Source of the DNA: Sagittula marina
GTDB taxonomy: Bacteria > Pseudomonadota > Alphaproteobacteria > Rhodobacterales > Rhodobacteraceae
Direction: 5' to 3'
NCBI RefSeq assembly: GCF_014196795.1
Contig: NZ_JACIEJ010000010.1
Coordinates: forward strand, 62,001 to 126,000
DNA length: 64,000 bases
Below the pieces are notes generated by a model, which was not told the DNA's origin, did no database searches, and saw only the letters and a list, made by a program, of their open reading frames with translations. Both the position numbers and the translations under genes were made by a program. The first letter of the stretch is position 1; the number at the start of each line of letters is the position of its first letter. Positions 62,536-64,000 of this stretch are shown here, piece after piece.

Positions 62536-62543
62536 GGCGGCAC

Positions 62544-63881
62544 TCACATCGAATTCGGGATCAGCAGGGACAATACCGGGAAGGCCATGATGAGGGCCAG
62601 CACGATCACGTCCACCGACAAGAACCGCCCGATGCCAGAGAAGATCCGGTCAATCGGGACTTCTTTGCCCACAACGGATGCGATGACAAAAACGTTCAGG
62701 CCCACGGGCGGTGTGATCAACCCGATCTCAAGCAGTTTGATGACCACGACGCCGAACCAGATCAGGTCCAGTCCGTAACCTTCGACCAGCGGAACGAGCA
62801 GCGGCAGGGTCAGCACCATGATCCCGATGGGGTCGAGAAACATGCCAAGCGCCAGATAGATCAGCGCGATGGCGAGCATCAAGACCACGACATTCAGGTT
62901 GGCGTCCTGCACCGCGCCGACGATGTCGCCCGCCACGCCGGTCAGCGCGATGAAGGCGACAAAGATCTTGGCCCCCGCCGCGATGACAAAGATCGAAGTC
63001 GTCTGGATCACGGTTTCGCGCAGGGCGTCGATGACGGCGCGGATGGTCAGCTTGCGCTGCGCAAAGCCGATCAGCAGCGCGGCGGAGACGCAGACCGCTG
63101 CGGCCTCGGTCGCAGTGAAGACGCCGCCGTAGATGCCGCCGACGATGATGACGAACAGCAGAACCGCGGGCCATGCGTCGAGCGCGGCCTGCATGCGTTC
63201 GCGCCCGGTGATCTGCCCGTCAAAGGCAGGGGCGGCAGCCGGGTCGCGGCGCACCCAAAGCCAGATCACCAGCAGAAAGCCGGCCAGAGAGATCAGCCCC
63301 GGCAGGATCCCCGCAAGGAACAGTGAGGAGATCGAGGTTTCGGTGAAGATGCCGTAGATGATGAACAGAACCGACGGGGGGATCAGCGACCCCAGGGTGC
63401 CGCCCGCCGCGACGGATGCGGTGGCTAGCCGTTTGTCGTAGCCCATGCGCAGCATTTCCGGGGCGCAGATGCGGCCCATGGTCGACGCGCAGGCGATCGA
63501 CGACCCGGTGATGGCGGAAAACCCGCCGCAGCCGACGACCGATGCCATGGCCACACCGCCGGGGATAGAGGCCAGCCAGACGCGGGCGGCGTGGTAGATT
63601 TTCGTCGTAATGTCCGCCTTGTAGGCGATGTGACCCAGCGCCACAAACAGCGGGATCATAGACAAATCATAGCTGTGAATCAGGTCGAAGGAGTTCGAAA
63701 AGACGAGCGAGGAGGTCGGGCGGATCGCGCGGTCCGGGGTGAAAGCCCCGGTGCGGAACGCGAACATCACGAAGGTGCCAATGGTCGCCACAGCGGCCAG
63801 CGCAAAGGCAATGGGCACCCGCAGTCCCAGCAACAACAAAAGGGAGGCAAAGGCCACAAGGCCGACGAGGGTTCCGTCCAT
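62544..63881 (-). CDS. TRAP transporter large permease (DctM family)
   Basis: A 445-aa membrane protein with about 12 hydrophobic segments. Family markers are the N-terminal LLLLGLRVPIAFAL, GSSIACASTMGRICAPEM and FLDPIGIMVLTLPLLVPLV. TRAP systems import carboxylates using a sodium or proton gradient and a periplasmic binding protein. The gene overlaps the end of the small permease by 3 bp, so it belongs to an operon that continues beyond the window. Confidence 0.93.
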   Translation of the reverse strand: MDGTLVGLVAFASLLLLLGLRVPIAFALAAVATIGTFVMFAFRTGAFTPDRAIRPTSSLVFSNSFDLIHSYDLSMIPLFVALGHIAYKADITTKIYHAARVWLASIPGGVAMASVVGCGGFSAITGSSIACASTMGRICAPEMLRMGYDKRLATASVAAGGTLGSLIPPSVLFIIYGIFTETSISSLFLAGILPGLISLAGFLLVIWLWVRRDPAAAPAFDGQITGRERMQAALDAWPAVLLFVIIVGGIYGGVFTATEAAAVCVSAALLIGFAQRKLTIRAVIDALRETVIQTTSIFVIAAGAKIFVAFIALTGVAGDIVGAVQDANLNVVVLMLAIALIYLALGMFLDPIGIMVLTLPLLVPLVEGYGLDLIWFGVVVIKLLEIGLITPPVGLNVFVIASVVGKEVPIDRIFSGIGRFLSVDVIVLALIMAFPVLSLLIPNSM

Positions 63882-64000
63882 CAGACAGCCTCCTTCGGGT
63901 GATCGTCAGTCAGACGTCCCCCTGATTTCAACGTGCGAATGTCAGTGACGACCATGACGGCCAGCCGCAGCCACGCGATCACCATGCCGACAAGAAAAAT
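63881..64000 (-). CDS. TRAP transporter small permease (DctQ family), C-terminal part only
   Basis: The last 39 codons of a gene that runs off the window, ending TDDHPKEAV. A hydrophobic helix (IFLVGMVIAWLRLAVMVV) precedes a polar tail, as in DctQ proteins. The stop overlaps the DctM start (TGATG). The binding protein gene is expected further upstream on this strand. Confidence 0.75.
   Translation of the reverse strand: MFLVGMVIAWLRLAVMVVTDIRTLKSGGRLTDDHPKEAV

Overview
The window is GC-rich and gene-dense, with short intergenic gaps and many ATGA or TGATG stop/start overlaps. Three features suggest an alphaproteobacterium, most likely a Rhodobacterales (roseobacter-group) extrachromosomal replicon, megaplasmid or chromid. 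These are a complete repABC replication and partition module (about 49.9-53.5 kb) with GTTTACAGCTGTAAAC partition palindromes, a type II lumazine synthase under an FMN riboswitch, and a GGAAC-N16-CGTT general-stress (sigma EcfG) promoter. This assignment rests on gene content only; no database search was run.

Layout. (1) 0-6.1 kb: a TetR regulator, then a compact small-molecule cluster: a short atypical cytochrome P450, a flavin oxidoreductase-like protein, an acyl carrier protein, a stand-alone class II aaRS-like amino acid:carrier-protein ligase, a malonyl-CoA-synthetase-like ligase, a metallo-beta-lactamase hydrolase and a P450-type 2Fe-2S ferredoxin. (2) 6.2-11.3 kb: a LOV photoreceptor, a CheB-CheR-PAS-HWE kinase fusion and a receiver protein, then a DEDDh exonuclease. 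(3) 11.6-23.8 kb: two complete five-gene peptide ABC importers separated by a LysR regulator, all on the + strand. (4) 23.8-35.4 kb: FMN riboswitch and ribH2; Sfp-type phosphopantetheinyl transferase; preQ1-I riboswitch with queC-D-E-F; nadA-B-C; pabB and aminodeoxychorismate lyase; an Orn/Lys/Arg decarboxylase. (5) 35.6-44.8 kb: HtpX, a NitT/TauT-like ABC importer, and two divergent sets of periplasmic proteins typical of PQQ-dependent alcohol-oxidation loci (beta-propellers, a periplasmic binding protein, an MxaD-like SRPBCC protein, a SoxYZ-like carrier, a very acidic PepSY-like protein), but no quinoprotein dehydrogenase. (6) 45-49.5 kb: an ortho-cleavage aromatic locus (intradiol dioxygenase, muconate cycloisomerase, alpha/beta hydrolase, SCP2-like protein, LysR). 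(7) 49.5-53.5 kb: repABC with partition sites, a putative RepA operator and a counter-transcribed RNA. (8) 53.5-64 kb: a KDPG/KDPGal aldolase, then a pimeloyl-CoA-type dicarboxylate beta-oxidation operon with an IclR regulator and a TRAP transporter that runs off the window.

How it works together. Most loci handle uptake and catabolism of peptides, dicarboxylates, aromatics and probably alcohols, plus cofactor synthesis (flavin, queuosine precursor, NAD, folate) that supports these enzymes. The strongest candidate for an undescribed system is region 1. There, an amino acid appears to be loaded on a dedicated carrier protein by a tRNA-synthetase-like ligase and then handled by oxidative enzymes; the phosphopantetheinyl transferase at 24.5-25.2 kb could activate the carrier. 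The PQQ-type locus with an acidic PepSY protein is the second candidate.
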